From the NCBI RefSeq assembly GCF_009389715.1, contig NC_052395.1, positions 18,020,229 to 18,084,228 on the forward strand: a stretch of DNA of 64,000 nt, given 5' to 3'. Source of the stretch: Phoenix dactylifera (taxonomy: Eukaryota; Streptophyta; Magnoliopsida; Arecales; Arecaceae). The position numbers and the translations under genes were made by a program. This document shows, in pieces, positions 25,363-36,699 of the stretch (the first letter of the stretch is position 1; each line of letters begins with the position of its first letter). The notes below the pieces were generated by a model, which was not told the origin of the DNA, did not search any database, and was given only the letters and a program-made list of their open reading frames with translations.

Positions 25363-27902
25363 ATGAAGGAGATGGAACTGTTGAGCTGGATCTCTTTGCT
25401 CTTTCCTCTCGCTTTCTTCACCTTCTTATTGGGTGGTTCTTCTGCTGCATTCACCCCTGCCGACAACTACCTTCTTGCTTGTGGTTCCCCCAAAACGTCC
25501 CGGTCCAAGGCGAGGTCTTTGTTCCTGATTCACAGCAGTCTTCATTTGTTCTAAAAACTTCTGGAGATGGTACCTTTTCCGCCTCCAGTTCTGCTCTTCC
25601 ATCACCCATATATCAGTCCCTCCGCATCTTCTTCGAACCTGGCTATTACAAGTTTGATATCCGGCAACCAGGCCGGCACTGGATCCGCCTCTATTTCTAC
25701 CCGCTTCCAAATTCCGGCCATGACCTGAGCTCAGCCCCATTGACTGTCACAACGGATGAGTTTGTCCTCATGAACAATTTCACTTTCAAGAGTTCCAACT
25801 TCACATATTTGTTCAAGGAGTATTCAGTGAATGTAACCTCTGATTTGTTGGTTCTTACCTTCATCCCGTCGAATGGCTCTGTTTCATTTGTGAATGGGAT
25901 CGAAGTCATCTCGGTTCCTGATGAATTGATCAATGATCAGGCTCTGGCTATACCAAATGCTCCTTTCAGTGGTCTCTCTGAGATTGGTCTTGAGACCATG
26001 TATCGCTTGAACATGGGGGGCCCTTTGCTCACTCCTCAGAATGACTCGCTTGGGAGGACCTGGCAGACTGATGGCAAATACCTCCACGTCAACAGCTCAG
26101 CCGTGAATGTGTCTGTAGATCCTGCAAGTATAAAGTACCCTGATGTGATGACTGCAGATATAGCACCAAAATGGGTATATGCCACTGCCGATGCAATGGG
26201 AGATGCAAATGTAACAGACTTGAACTTCAACATCACATGGGTCTTCACCGTCGACCCGAGTTTCCTTTACTTGATCCGCCTCCATTTCTGTGATATTGTC
26301 AGTAAGGCTCTGAACACACTGGTTTTCAATGTTTATGTGAATTCGGACATTGCTATTGCAAGTTTGGATTTGTCATCTCTAAAGGGTGACCTATCTGTGC
26401 CGTACTACAAGGATTTTGTCTCGAATTCCTCAAATGGTTCAAATACCATGACTGTGAGCATTGGTCCAGACACGGTGGCTGACGTTAGCAATGCAATCCT
26501 GAATGGTTTGGAGATTATGAAGATTAGCAATGATGTCAAAAGCTTGGATGGACTCTATGCTGTTAAAGATCTTATGCCTGAGTCACCCTCAGGAAAGAAC
26601 AAGTTCGGAATTATAATTGGAGTAGTTGTGGGATCCGTGGCTGCTGTTGGTTTGATGGTATTGTGCTACTGCTGTTTCATGGTTCGCAGATCGAAAACTA
26701 GAGCCCATAGTCACCCATGGTTACCGATGCCCTTACATGGAAACTCCCACACAATCAGCAAGGTGTCAACAACTTCTCAGAAGAGTGGAACAGCAAGCTG
26801 CATCTCTTTGGCCTCTACCAACCTTGGTCGTCTTTTTATGTTTCAGGAGATCATGGATGCAACGAATAAGTTTGATGAGAGTTTGCTTCTTGGTGTGGGT
26901 GGCTTTGGAAAGGTCTATAAGGGGACGCTGGAAGATGGCACTAAAGTTGCTGTCAAGAGGGGGAACCCCAGGTCTGAGCAAGGGCTTGCTGAATTCCAAA
27001 CTGAGATTGAGATGTTATCCAAACTCCGGCATCGTCACTTGGTCTCACTTATTGGCTATTGTGACGAGCGCTCTGAGATGATTTTGGTCTACGAGTACAT
27101 GGCGAATGGGCCACTAAGGAGCCATCTCTATGGTGCCAACCTTCCATCCCTCTCATGGAGACAACGTCTTGAGATCTGCATTGGGGCTGCAAGGGGACTG
27201 CATTACCTCCACACTGGTGCAGCTCAGAGCATAATCCACCGTGATGTGAAGACCACCAACATTCTCTTGGATGAAAATTTTGTCGCGAAGGTCGCAGACT
27301 TTGGTCTTTCAAAGACTGGCCCAGCTTTAGATCAGACCCATGTTAGTACTGCAGTCAAAGGCAGCTTTGGATACCTCGACCCTGAGTACTTTCGGAGGCA
27401 GCAGCTAACAGAGAAGTCTGATGTGTACTCTTTCGGTGTTGTGTTGATGGAAGTCCTCTGTGCAAGGCCAGCACTCAACCCTGTTCTCCCAAGGGAGCAG
27501 GTAAACATAGCAGAGTGGGCAATGAGCTGGCAAAAGAAGGGCATGCTGGAACATATTATGGACCCGGCATTGGCGGGGAAGATCAATCCGGCTTCCCTTA
27601 AGAAATATGGGGATACAGCTGAGAAATGCCTGGCAGAGCAGGGTGTTGATAGGCCAACAATGGGAGATGTGTTGTGGAATCTTGAGTATGCTCTCCAGCT
27701 TGAGGAGACCTCCTCACTTGCCGACCCAGATGAGAACAGTATAAAGAGTATTCCTGGTATCCTACTACCACAGATGGAAACTTTTGATAACAGCGTTAGC
27801 TTGGTTGAGGGAGTAAACTCAGGTACTGGTACTGATGATGATATTGAAGATGCTACCACAAGTGCTGTATTTTCTCAGCTGGTGAATCCACGGGGAAGAT
27901 GA
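25363..27902 (+). CDS. THE1: THESEUS1-type receptor-like kinase (CrRLK1L family), one-base frameshift near N-terminus
   Basis: Intronless receptor kinase; family role is sensing cell-wall integrity and RALF peptides at the plasma membrane. It begins at ATG 25363 with a signal peptide (LLFPLAFFTFLLGGSSAAF), then the malectin-like ectodomain (FTPADNYLLACGSP onward, to about 26520), one membrane helix (about 26604-26684) and a Ser/Thr kinase. Visible kinase motifs are GVGGFGKVYKG (about 26890), VAVKRG, HRDVKTTNILLD (27237), DFG (27298) and the activation-segment end GSFGYLDPEYF. The C-terminus ATTSAVFSQLVNPRGR closely matches THESEUS1, which is why I chose this subfamily. At the CCCCCAAAA run (about 25487-25496) one base is missing: the signal-peptide frame runs to a stop at 25554, and the rest of the protein is in another frame. 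Everything after is open to 27902. This may be a sequencing indel. Confidence 0.9.
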
Positions 27903-28598
27903 GCATTCAATCAAGTTGCTGCGGTTTTCAGACTTTATGGGATCATTCATGTACGTGAAAAACATGTGGCCCTCTTGTTAAGTTCAAGAAGGTCTTATCT
28001 TATATTTCTTTTATGCTAATATTTGTTCATGCCTCTTGTTTCAGTTTGTAACATATCCTACTTCATTTATGTTATGCCTTGGTGGCCTTATTTGTTCTAG
28101 CTATTTGCAGCTGTAAGCTTGAATGAGTTCAGTTTTCTAATATGGTTCATGGAGATCAAATGGTCTAAATTATGCACTGCTTATTCTAATATTTTGTAGA
28201 AGTTCCCTATTTGTGAGATGGTGGAAACAAATAATAAAGAAATCATATGATACTTGTTACAGTTCCTCGCTTTGTACGATAATTGTGTGTTTTTCTCAGT
28301 TTTGTGCCTTACATCTTTAAGTAACATGTAGTACACTTATAGTTTGCTGTATTTCCCTCTTTGTGGCCTTCCTTTTATTTTGTTAATAATGTCATAGTTT
28401 GTCTATATTCCAGTAATGATCAGCTCCAGTCCTTTATATTTTCTATTCTTCATCAAATTTGTTTGAGCTTGTCTGATGAGTTTCTAAGCAATGAAATTTA
28501 TGTAAATGCTTCTAAAGACATGGCTATGTACCTTGAGACCTGCAGGATCTTACAAGTAGGAATCACGGAGCTGTAATATATGTCACCTAACTCTTTCA

Positions 28599-29068
28599 GG
28601 GCTCGTTTGGTTCGCGGGAAGTATTTTCCCTCTTAGGAATATGATTCCTGGGAATCAGATTCCTAGGAAGAGGATACCTAGGAAAGTACTTTTGGCATGT
28701 TTGGTTAACCATGGGAAAGTGACAAATTTCCAAAATGCTTATGTTTGGTTGACCATCCACTTTCCTAGAAAAGTTATGTATAATTCCTATTATGCCCTTA
28801 ATAAAAATTAGGTCTTTAATGCCTCTTTAATGCTGAAGGGTCTTTTTGGGAAAAAATAAACAAGGAGTGATTCCCACCTCATGGGAAAGTAACTTTTCCA
28901 TGTTTCTCATGGGAAAGACTTTCCTATGAAATGTGGGAATCATATTCCCATGGGAATACAACTTTTCCATCTCTCTCCTTTGAAAACTCCAACCAAACAA
29001 GAGGCATTTCATTACTTTCCCGTTGACCACACTTTCCCCCCTTCTTTTCCTGCGAACCAAACGAGCCC
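28599..29068. mobile_element. MITE of PIF/Harbinger type (470 bp)
   Basis: The terminal inverted repeats GGGCTCGTTTGGTTCGC and GCGAACCAAACGAGCCC are perfect over 17 bp and are bounded by the direct repeat TCA (28596-28598 and 29069-29071). The internal sequence is full of TTCCCATGGGAA and TTCCTAGGAA-type words in both orientations, so it folds well. A 3 bp duplication and GGGC start suggest PIF/Harbinger. There is no transposase. It lies downstream of the kinase gene. Confidence 0.8.
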
Positions 29069-29071
29069 TCA

Positions 29072-29812
29072 AATGCTGGACAAAAGTCAACAAAATATCC
29101 AACATGAAAAAAATAATACTATGTTTGGGGACTTCAGTCTAGTGAACTGTGATCATTTGGAGACATGCTCTTTCTTTCTAAGGTGGAAATTTTCATTTGA
29201 AAAGTGATGTCTCAAGAATAGGACGTCTTTAGAGTGGCTAATATGCCTGTTGACTGTTGGGCATTCAGAAACAAATATGAGATAGTAGAAAATATTGTTA
29301 ATTAGTCTCTGTACTTCATATTTGTAGTACTTTCAAGAAATCAAAATTCAATGTTATGATCAATATTCTGGTTATTTTGGTTTCACTTTTATTGATGACT
29401 ACAAAATGAAGCATGTCTCTTTTATAAAGAGCTTATGTTATTATGTTGCTTCAAGTTGAGATTTGTCATATGGGTATCAGTTAGATTAGTGGAACTTTTG
29501 CTTCTATCATTTGCTGTTTGATATCAAAACATGATTCCTTGGAATTTTGTTAATTACCTCTCATCAAGCAGAATTCGTTGGTAGGATCACATGTAGTCTA
29601 TTTGCTACAACCAAATAAAATAATGGCCATCCAAATTGCCACAATTCAAACTCCTTATGAAAATGTTGTTCTTTCACGTGTGAAAATCCAACCATATCAC
29701 TTTTGTTAAATTAGAAATCCTTAAACCACATTAAGAACTTGATTTCTTTCAGATCGCTTCTTATAGTGCTTAATTGACTTCACTACTTGATATCATTATA
29801 TTGTGCCACCAT
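29072..29812. other. intergenic DNA between MITE and root-cap gene 1
   Basis: AT-rich and non-coding. The 3' end of the root-cap gene transcript (minus strand) probably extends into it. No other feature seen. Confidence 0.5.
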
Positions 29813-30932
29813 TTAGTTAACAGTCACAGGTGAAAATAAGCACAGCTTGCAATCTGGGGATAGAAGTGAAGAGGTCCTGTACTTGTCCTCTCCACCTACT
29901 ACTGACATTGCTACCCCTGGTTTTGCTGTATTATTGAAGTTTGGACGGTATGTTCGGCCAAGAACTCCTTCCACATTCGGAGATAGCCCAAAGATTCTGA
30001 GCTGCACCTCCAAGTGTGCGAAGCAGTCATCAGATGGTATGTGGTAGTTGTGGATCCTATCATCTTCCTTGGTGACCGGAACCACATTTAGCGAAACCTC
30101 TGCAATTCCCTCCACTGTGATCATGATGCTGTTTCTGCTTCCAGTCCTCTCCACCGCCAGCTTCTTATCAATTGTCTTCCATTCAGAGAGATGGCCTTCT
30201 GGGACTTCCAAGGGCTCTCCATTATATGTGAAATGGAGGTGGTCGACGGCATCATCCCATCGTTCGGTTCTAGTTGCCTCCACGGTGAAAGCGTGCGAAC
30301 TGAACATGATGCTAAGGGCTTGAATCCACGTGAAGTCACGGGTCCTTCCAGCAGGCCGGGTGCCAATGAAGCGTGCATTGATCTGCAGGTTGGGGTCGGA
30401 TATCAGACTGAAGTACTCATCTCTCCTCCCATGGAAGTAGAACACAATGCCATCGCCGCCAATGAAGCGAGGGTCATAGCAGCCAGATCCCAATCCGTTG
30501 CAATTGGCTTTTCGACCTGCAATGAAGATATAAATTTATGGACAGTGCTCTCAAGTAATCTCAAGGTAGACAAACAGAAAGAAGGTATGAATAGACGTGA
30601 GGACTCCATGGCTACAAATTTTCATGCATATGTTCTAGTTTGTTGGCAATTGTTGACTCAGAAATGAACTAGTGAGAAACTGTCAAGCAGGTGATCATAC
30701 CACGGCAGACTGTCTCACATTTGGGTGAGTTGCAGTCCAGAAAGCATCCTTTGGCTTTTGGGTCCGATGGTTTTGCAACCGGGCACTCCTTCGGGCATCC
30801 AACCTGCTTGCGGAAGCACGGGCTTGGTCGGTTTCTACAGGTCAGGGAGCTTTGAGCTGAGATTCCTCCAATTTCTATGGCGACTGCAAAGAAGAACATC
30901 AGAGCTGTATATTTGATGCCGTTTTCCTTCAT
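29813..30932 (-). CDS. secreted root-cap / LEA-related protein, copy 1
   Basis: Two exons on the minus strand, 30932-30701 and 30516-29813, joined in phase 1 with GT/AG ends, give 311 residues. It starts with a signal peptide (MKENGIKYTALMFFFAVAIE, cleavage near ISAQ). A Cys-rich N-terminal segment follows (CRNRPSPCFRKQVGCPKECP, then CFLDCNSPKCETVC), then the root-cap/LEA-related domain seen in plant proteins annotated as PF06830 (GSGCYDPRFIGGDGIVFYFH, DFTWIQAL, RWDDAVDHL, DDCFAHLEVQ, GVLGRTYRP). Function is poorly known; expression in root cap and secretion are family inferences. It is the divergent neighbour and clear paralogue of the gene at 33708-34718, with the intron in the same place and phase. 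Confidence 0.9.
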
Positions 30933-31013
30933 CTTCTAATGTTGGGTTGCTCAGAATCTTAGCTAAAGGATAGATAATGCTCAGTTATGAGAGCCAGCAT
31001 CTTGTCTTTCCTT

Positions 31014-31020
31014 CTTATAG
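31014..31020 (-). promoter_or_regulatory. TATA-like box of root-cap gene 1
   Basis: CTATAAG on the minus strand, about 82 bases upstream of the start codon. Position and sequence fit a plant TATA box; no expression evidence. Confidence 0.45.
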
Positions 31021-31079
31021 AGGCTGAATTGTTAATTTTTCTTAAAAAAAGAAAAATTAAAAAGAACATTGGACTTCCT

Positions 31080-31440
31080 AAGCAGCAAGGTTTGCTTGTT
31101 TGACATCCAATTGTTTGGCAGCTTTCGACTCCTAGGCAGAAGATCATTATCATGTGAAGGCCCCAAATATAACAATTGGAAGGCAGATGACCCTTATTGT
31201 TATCAGTGGAATTTGGTACTTGGATTGGTGAGCCCAATATATTATATATGTTCACAGTTCAAGATCTGACAGAGCAACTTGATGGAATCTTCCCAAGATT
31301 TGATCTCTTCCTGAGTATCAAATTGCTTGCCAGCCTTGATTCTTAGGTGGAAGCAAATAAGGGCGATAGCTTACAGATTCAACTTATTTGAGGTCAATGG
31401 TCTTTATCTATGCTGAGATGTGGGTTTCCAAGCATGGGAT
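31080..31440. repeat. imperfect duplicated segment upstream of root-cap gene 1
   Basis: A phrase like AATTGTTTGGCAGCTTTCGA then CTAGGCAGAAG (31108) recurs as AATTGCTTGCCAGCCTTGAT then TTAGGTGGAAG (31322), and a third related copy lies near 36142. Similarity runs for roughly 60-100 bases. No coding. Confidence 0.45.
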
Positions 31441-32544
31441 TAGACTTGTGAATATAATGAAACTATCGAGCTTTGGTGCAAATTGCATCGAATGGAGGCT
31501 CGATGTTCCACCTTAGGAGTGCGACGGTGTTTTATTGACATTAATGGAATCTCGCTTGCATGCAGCCAATCAACTTTTCACCTAGGTGAGACCTTGTGGT
31601 TCTCATGCGGGTTTCTGAAGAAAGTGAAGAACAGGCAATCTTTAATTTTGTGCTAACATCTGAAAAGCTCTAATCTAAGGTTGGTGAGGAAGTGGATAAA
31701 ATATAAGAGCAATGTACAAATTAGCATTGACTTGATCCGCACAAATATACAAACGTCATGGGCGGCTCCCATTGCATCTTGTGAAAGTAGCTTCTTTATG
31801 GATGCAAGCAGAAGCGTTTGACTTTCAATCTGAATTCAAGGCCCTAACTTTGATATTGGGTCTTCTCGCGAAGTATTAATGCCTAGTGCTTGCTTATTTT
31901 ATTCATTCATTCTTTCCTTCATTCACTGTTCTGATCGCTCAAGACAGGAGGAGGCAATGTGGCTGTATCAGTTTAGGTTTCAATATGAAGATGCCTTTTG
32001 TATGTGCACTCAAGTGCATGTGAGTATCTGCAAATTGTATCTGAACATATGATGTGCAGACATTATTGACTGTGTTATCACCTACTAGCTAACTTTTAAA
32101 GGCCGTTTACATTCAAAAATTAATCTATCGCAGATCATTTGTGTACTAAATGATTGAAAATACGAAGTTGATTGTGATTTATTTAATCATTTATGCGGGA
32201 TACTTGAATGAATCATGTTTGGCCATTTGTCACTAATATAAGAGAATATTTAAGTAGTCAATTACTGGAATTGCCTTCCTAAAGGAAGATATTGGGGCAC
32301 AAGAGAGTTATTCATATAGGCAGCTACTAAAACCTCCAACGGGGGAGTTTGTAGAACAAAGAACCACAAAAAAAAAAAGAAAAAGTTACGGCTGAAAATA
32401 ACTGCAAGTCTTTATCTCCAAAATAGTCCACTTTGTCATATGATTGGATGACTACCCTCAGCAGGAAGGATGTCTTTACCCTGGAGAGCTAAATTTATAG
32501 CATTTACTATTTTTAACCATGCAGGATTTCATATAAAAAGACTA
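31441..32544. other. intergenic DNA between the divergent root-cap genes
   Basis: No gene or defined element recognised. A short A-rich tract occurs near 32370. Confidence 0.5.
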
Positions 32545-32954
32545 GCCAAAAAATGTTATTTTAGTTTTTGACCGTATATAAATATTCAAGATCTATCTAG
32601 TAGATAGCCAATGTGGGACTAAACATATGCATGCATGGATCCTTACATACTTCTCTCATTTAAGCCCTGGCATCTTCGTTAGGCTAAATATTCAAATATA
32701 TTCAAATCTATTCACGAGTACTATAAATCTAATTGCGAATATTACAATCAGCTTAGGATCAGTCTAAATAGGCCTGTGCTATAGTATCCCCCAGTCCATG
32801 TGAGTTATGGATCAGGTTCACTTTCATATTATTTATAATAACCCAGGACCTCACCTTAAAAAAGGCTAGCCAAAAAGTATGTTTTGGGTTTCTTGGCACT
32901 GTATAAATACTAAAGATCTATCCAGTAGATAGCCAATATAGGACTAAATAAATG
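32545..32954 (-). mobile_element. TRIM-like miniature retroelement, copy 2
   Basis: An LTR-like segment (about 32545-32657) and a second one (about 32835-32954) bracket a ~175 bp internal part. Shared phrases are AGATCTATC-AGTAGATAGCCAAT and GGACTAAA. The primer-site complement next to the second LTR is decayed (TTCACTTTCATATTATTTAT). Its right end abuts an inverted copy at 32955. Confidence 0.6.
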
Positions 32955-33335
32955 TGTGAGGATCAGTGCGGGCGTGTAATTAGTCCTACATCAATTATTT
33001 GTTAAGTAGATCTTGGATATTTATAAACAACTAAGAAACTCAAATTATATCTTTTAGTTAACATTTTTGGGTAAGATCCTGTGTAGTGACATAATAGTAT
33101 TAGAGTGAATCTGACCCATAATCTATGTGGATTAGGGGACACTGCAACACTAATATATTTGAGTCGACCATGAGCTGATTGTGATGTTTATAATTGGATT
33201 TGGATCATTAGCTTGCCAAAGATGTCAGGGATTAAATGAGGGTAGTATACGAGGATACGTGCGGATATGTATTTAGTCCCATATTAGTTATTTGTTTGAT
33301 AAATCCTGAATATGTATGAGTCACCCACAATATTA
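32955..33335 (+). mobile_element. TRIM-like miniature retroelement, copy 3, inverted relative to copy 2
   Basis: The LTR-like segment runs from TGTGAGGATC (32955) to GTAGTGACA (33091), followed by TAGTATTAGAGTG, a degenerate version of the initiator-Met tRNA primer site. An internal part then leads to a partial second LTR (about 33246-33335, GATACGTGCGGATATGTATT). With copy 2 it forms a ~150 bp inverted repeat centred near 32955. Confidence 0.65.
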
Positions 33336-33336
33336 T

Positions 33337-33357
33337 GATTATTATTATTATTATTAT
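33337..33357. repeat. (ATT)n microsatellite
   Basis: Seven or so ATT units. Confidence 0.85.
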
Positions 33358-33707
33358 TCCATTTAAAGCTTCCGCCAACTCACCATGTGAGGAGTCAAAA
33401 CTCACCCATCTTCTATCTCCGTACGTCCACCGTTGAGAAGACCTCAAACGATGGAGTGCTGTACATGCACCTACGAGCAAAATCTAATGCTAGGTTCGCA
33501 AGTGGTTCCCAAAGTCCAAGACGCTATTCTATACTCACTGGGCAAATTTCAACGGTCGAACAAGGCACGTTAACCTACCCCGAGCTCACGATCAACAAAG
33601 TCTCAGCCTTTAATTAGAATGGAAGAGAAGAGGCAAGCTCCCATTAACTGATCGAGTGACCCTTTCATCAACCCAAGGTTCCGAGCACTCGAAAGACACG
33701 GTAGAAG

Positions 33708-34718
33708 ATGAAGCTAAGCAGTGGCAAATGCTTTGCTTTGCTCCTCTTCTTTGTGGCCGGGGCCATCGAAATGGGAGGGGCATCAGCCCAGGACATAATG
33801 GGCTGCCCAAGCAATAGGAGTCCATGCTTTTGGAGGCTGTTCCCGTGCCCGGCGGAGTGCCCGGCCATCCAACCCAAAAACCCCAAAGCCAAGAGATGCA
33901 CCATCGACTGTGACTCACCCATTTGCCAAACCGTCTGCATTAGTATTGCACCATCCCCTGCATGCCTCAACATTTCTTCTTCTCTCTTTTCCATTATATT
34001 TCCGCTTGCACCTCCACCTTGAGCTTACTTTTTCTACTTAATTCCAGGTCCCAAACCTAGCTGCAATGGAATAGGATCCGGCTGCGGCGACCCTCGCTTC
34101 GTTGGCGGCGACGGCGTCGTGTTCTACTTCCACGGGAGGAAAGGCGAGCACTTCAGCCTCGTCTCCGATCCCGGCCTCCAGATTAACGCCCGCTTTGCTG
34201 GTCTCCGGCCGGCCGGAAGGACCCGGGACTTCACTTGGATTCAAGCGCTCGGAGTCACGTTCGGTTCTCATGCCTTCACCATTGAAGCAACTCGAGCCGC
34301 GCAGTGGGATGACGCCGTCGACCACCTCAACTTCACCTGCGATGGCGACCTCTTGCAGGTCCCAGAAGGCCACCTCTCTAGCTGGAAGTCGTATGATGGC
34401 AAGCTAATGGTGGAGAGGATTGGAAGCAGAAACAGTGTTAGGATCACGCTCAAGGAAATGGCCGAGGTGTCCCTGAATGTGGTTCCTGTCACCAAGGAAG
34501 ATGATAGGATTCACCACTACCAGATACGGTCCGACGACTGCTTTGTACACTTGGAGGTGCAGTTCAGATTCTTCGGGCTATCGCCGGACGTGGAAGGAGT
34601 GCTCGGACGAACATATCGTCCAGACTACAAGAATGCAGCCAAGTTAGGAGTAGCAATTGCGGTGGTTGGCGGAGGAGGACGAGTACAGAACATCATCACT
34701 CCTGTCACCGGATTGTAA
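33708..34718 (+). CDS. secreted root-cap / LEA-related protein, copy 2
   Basis: Exons 33708-33942 and 34048-34718 (stop TAA), phase 1, 301 residues. Signal peptide (KCFALLLFFVAGAIEMGGAS), Cys-rich segment (CPSNRSPCFWRLFPCPAECP, CTIDCDSPICQTVC), then the root-cap domain (GSGCGDPRFVGGDGVVFYFH, DFTWIQALGVTFGSHAFTIE, DDCFVHLEVQ, GVLGRTYRPDYKN). I placed the donor at A|GTATTG because it reproduces the intron position and phase of the divergent paralogue at 29813-30932. Without splicing, exon 1 would run into a stop at 34022. The coding region is GC-richer than its flanks and intact. Likely secreted; biochemical role unknown. Confidence 0.9.
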
Positions 34719-35119
34719 GCGCTGCTTGTTTTCTCCAAGGAAGATGCCTAAGTGGCCGGCCGCGTACGTGATTTAATTTTTCCCGAGAGTTTAACGTTAC
34801 CTGTTGAAATCCACAATAAGTAAAGGGGATTGAATCGCAAAAGCATGAAACCATTTTTTGTAATAGCTAACAGTACAATTACATCTACGTATCTACGTAC
34901 AGGTATGTAATAATAGCCTCGCTTGGGAGTTGGTAAGATGGTGTTCAAGAAGTTTCGCATGTTCCCTGTTTCCCTGGTATCACATCCTCCATGTTTCTCC
35001 CGACATCACATCCCCCATGTTTTCTCCCAATTCAGTATCAGATGCCGTGAGGAGGAGGAGATAGAATTCTCTCAACCCACTTAATTTAAATCTTTTAAAA
35101 TAAAATTTTAAAAAATAAA

Positions 35120-35163
<44 letters not shown>

Positions 35164-36340
35164 GATGATGCATAGCTTTTATTTATAAAAGTAATGACAT
35201 ATTCTTTTGCACAATTCTAATACAATCTCTCTCCTAGTTCGAATTAAACTAAATTTTTAAACTAAATATAAATAGTTAGAAAGAAATATGAAAAACTAAA
35301 ATTCTAGAGAAGATATATCTCGACTTCTATATTAACTTTGCTTGTTCTCACTTTGCTTTATTCTTCTTGAATTTGGAGGTACGTTTGGTCAAAATCTTTC
35401 ATTAAAAAAAAAAACTTTTAGTTTAATCGATTTATTTTAGGATCCAAATAATAAAATTTTGGATTGTTTCAACCCCATATAAGGTTGGGCTCTAAGTCAT
35501 AGATTTCAAAAAGTTATCTAATATAAAAAAATAATAATCTTAGTCAGATGTCTGATGTAAAATAATAATAATAATTTTAATCGGATGCTCTGTGACTAAG
35601 TTATGGCCTCCGAAAGTTTGGCTTTCTGATATGGTGGATCTCGTTTCTAAATCTTGTCCAGCTTAACTCGTAGTGGCCAAAATAGTCCACATTGAGTCTG
35701 ATGATTTTTTGGACCACTTATGAGCAAATGTTGAGACGATCTCTATCTACATAGGAGGAAGTTAATTCGACGTGTAAATTAACAATCTTTTTGCCTCCTT
35801 CATGCCCCAAACAATATTTAATGCGTAAACTAACAATCTTCTGCCTCCTTTCACGCCCTAACAACCTTAAAGTCACGGATATAACAGTCACAAAGATTGA
35901 CAGCGGGATTAAGCATTTGCTTCCGTCAAACTAATTTTATGCACTGGTTGAAGGGACCAGTTTTATAGCCAAAGGATAGGAGATTACTCAGGTAAATGAA
36001 ATCGGTCTCTTCTCTTACTCTTGGATTCTTTCAATGAATTTGAGTTACTGGGCTTATGTCATGAGTAACGAAATTGGGTTCCGAGTAAGGCAATGGATTT
36101 GTGAAACAGTGATCCTAATCAAGCGAAACCGCCGCGCTTCTGTCAATTGCTTGCCAGCTTGAGTGGAAGACAGGCTCATGGATTCAACTACACTGAGGTC
36201 AACGGCCCGTTCTTTTCTTACTTCTAAGCATTGGATAGGCCTTTTGCACTCATGGCCACGTTCAATGGCTTCTGATGGGTTCTTGGCCACATGCGATATT
36301 GACTTGTATCTACTGCTTCTTGGAGCATCTTGGGCGGGGT
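34719..36340. other. downstream region of root-cap gene 2 with (TA)n tract
   Basis: 3' UTR then AT-rich intergenic DNA. It holds a pure TA run (35124-35160) and a short duplicated phrase (AATCTTAGTCAGATG / TTTTAATCGGATG, about 35535-35590). No gene recognised. Confidence 0.5.
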
Positions 36341-36344
36341 ATCA

Positions 36345-36695
36345 AAGAACGTGGGGTAAACGCATACTCGCACGGATCCTCACATACTTCATCCATTCAA
36401 GCTCTGACGTCTTCGTCACGTTAAGAATTCAAATCCATTCAAATTTAAGCACAAATACCACGATTGGCTCATAGTCAGCCTCAATAGATCTGTGCTGCAA
36501 TTTCTTCTAGTTCATATAGGTTATGGGCCGGAATTCGCTCTGATACTGTTGTCACAACTCAGAATCTTACCCAAAATGACTAGTCTGAAAGTATTATTAG
36601 GATTTCTTGATGCTATATAAGTACCCAAGATATATCTAGCAAATAACCAATGTGGGACTAAATATATGTTCACATATATTCTTATAGGAAGCGAA
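36345..36695 (-). mobile_element. TRIM-like miniature retroelement, copy 4
   Basis: A truncated left LTR end (CGCACGGATCCTCACA, to 36384) is followed by a ~165 bp internal part, then TTCGCTCTGATACTGTTGTC, which on the minus strand is close to the primer site TGGTATCAGAGC plus LTR end. The second LTR (about 36550-36690) contains GTACCCAAGATATATCTAGC and ACCAATGTGGGACTAAA. It is the clearest primer-site match of the family in this window. Confidence 0.65.
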
Positions 36696-36699
36696 GGAC

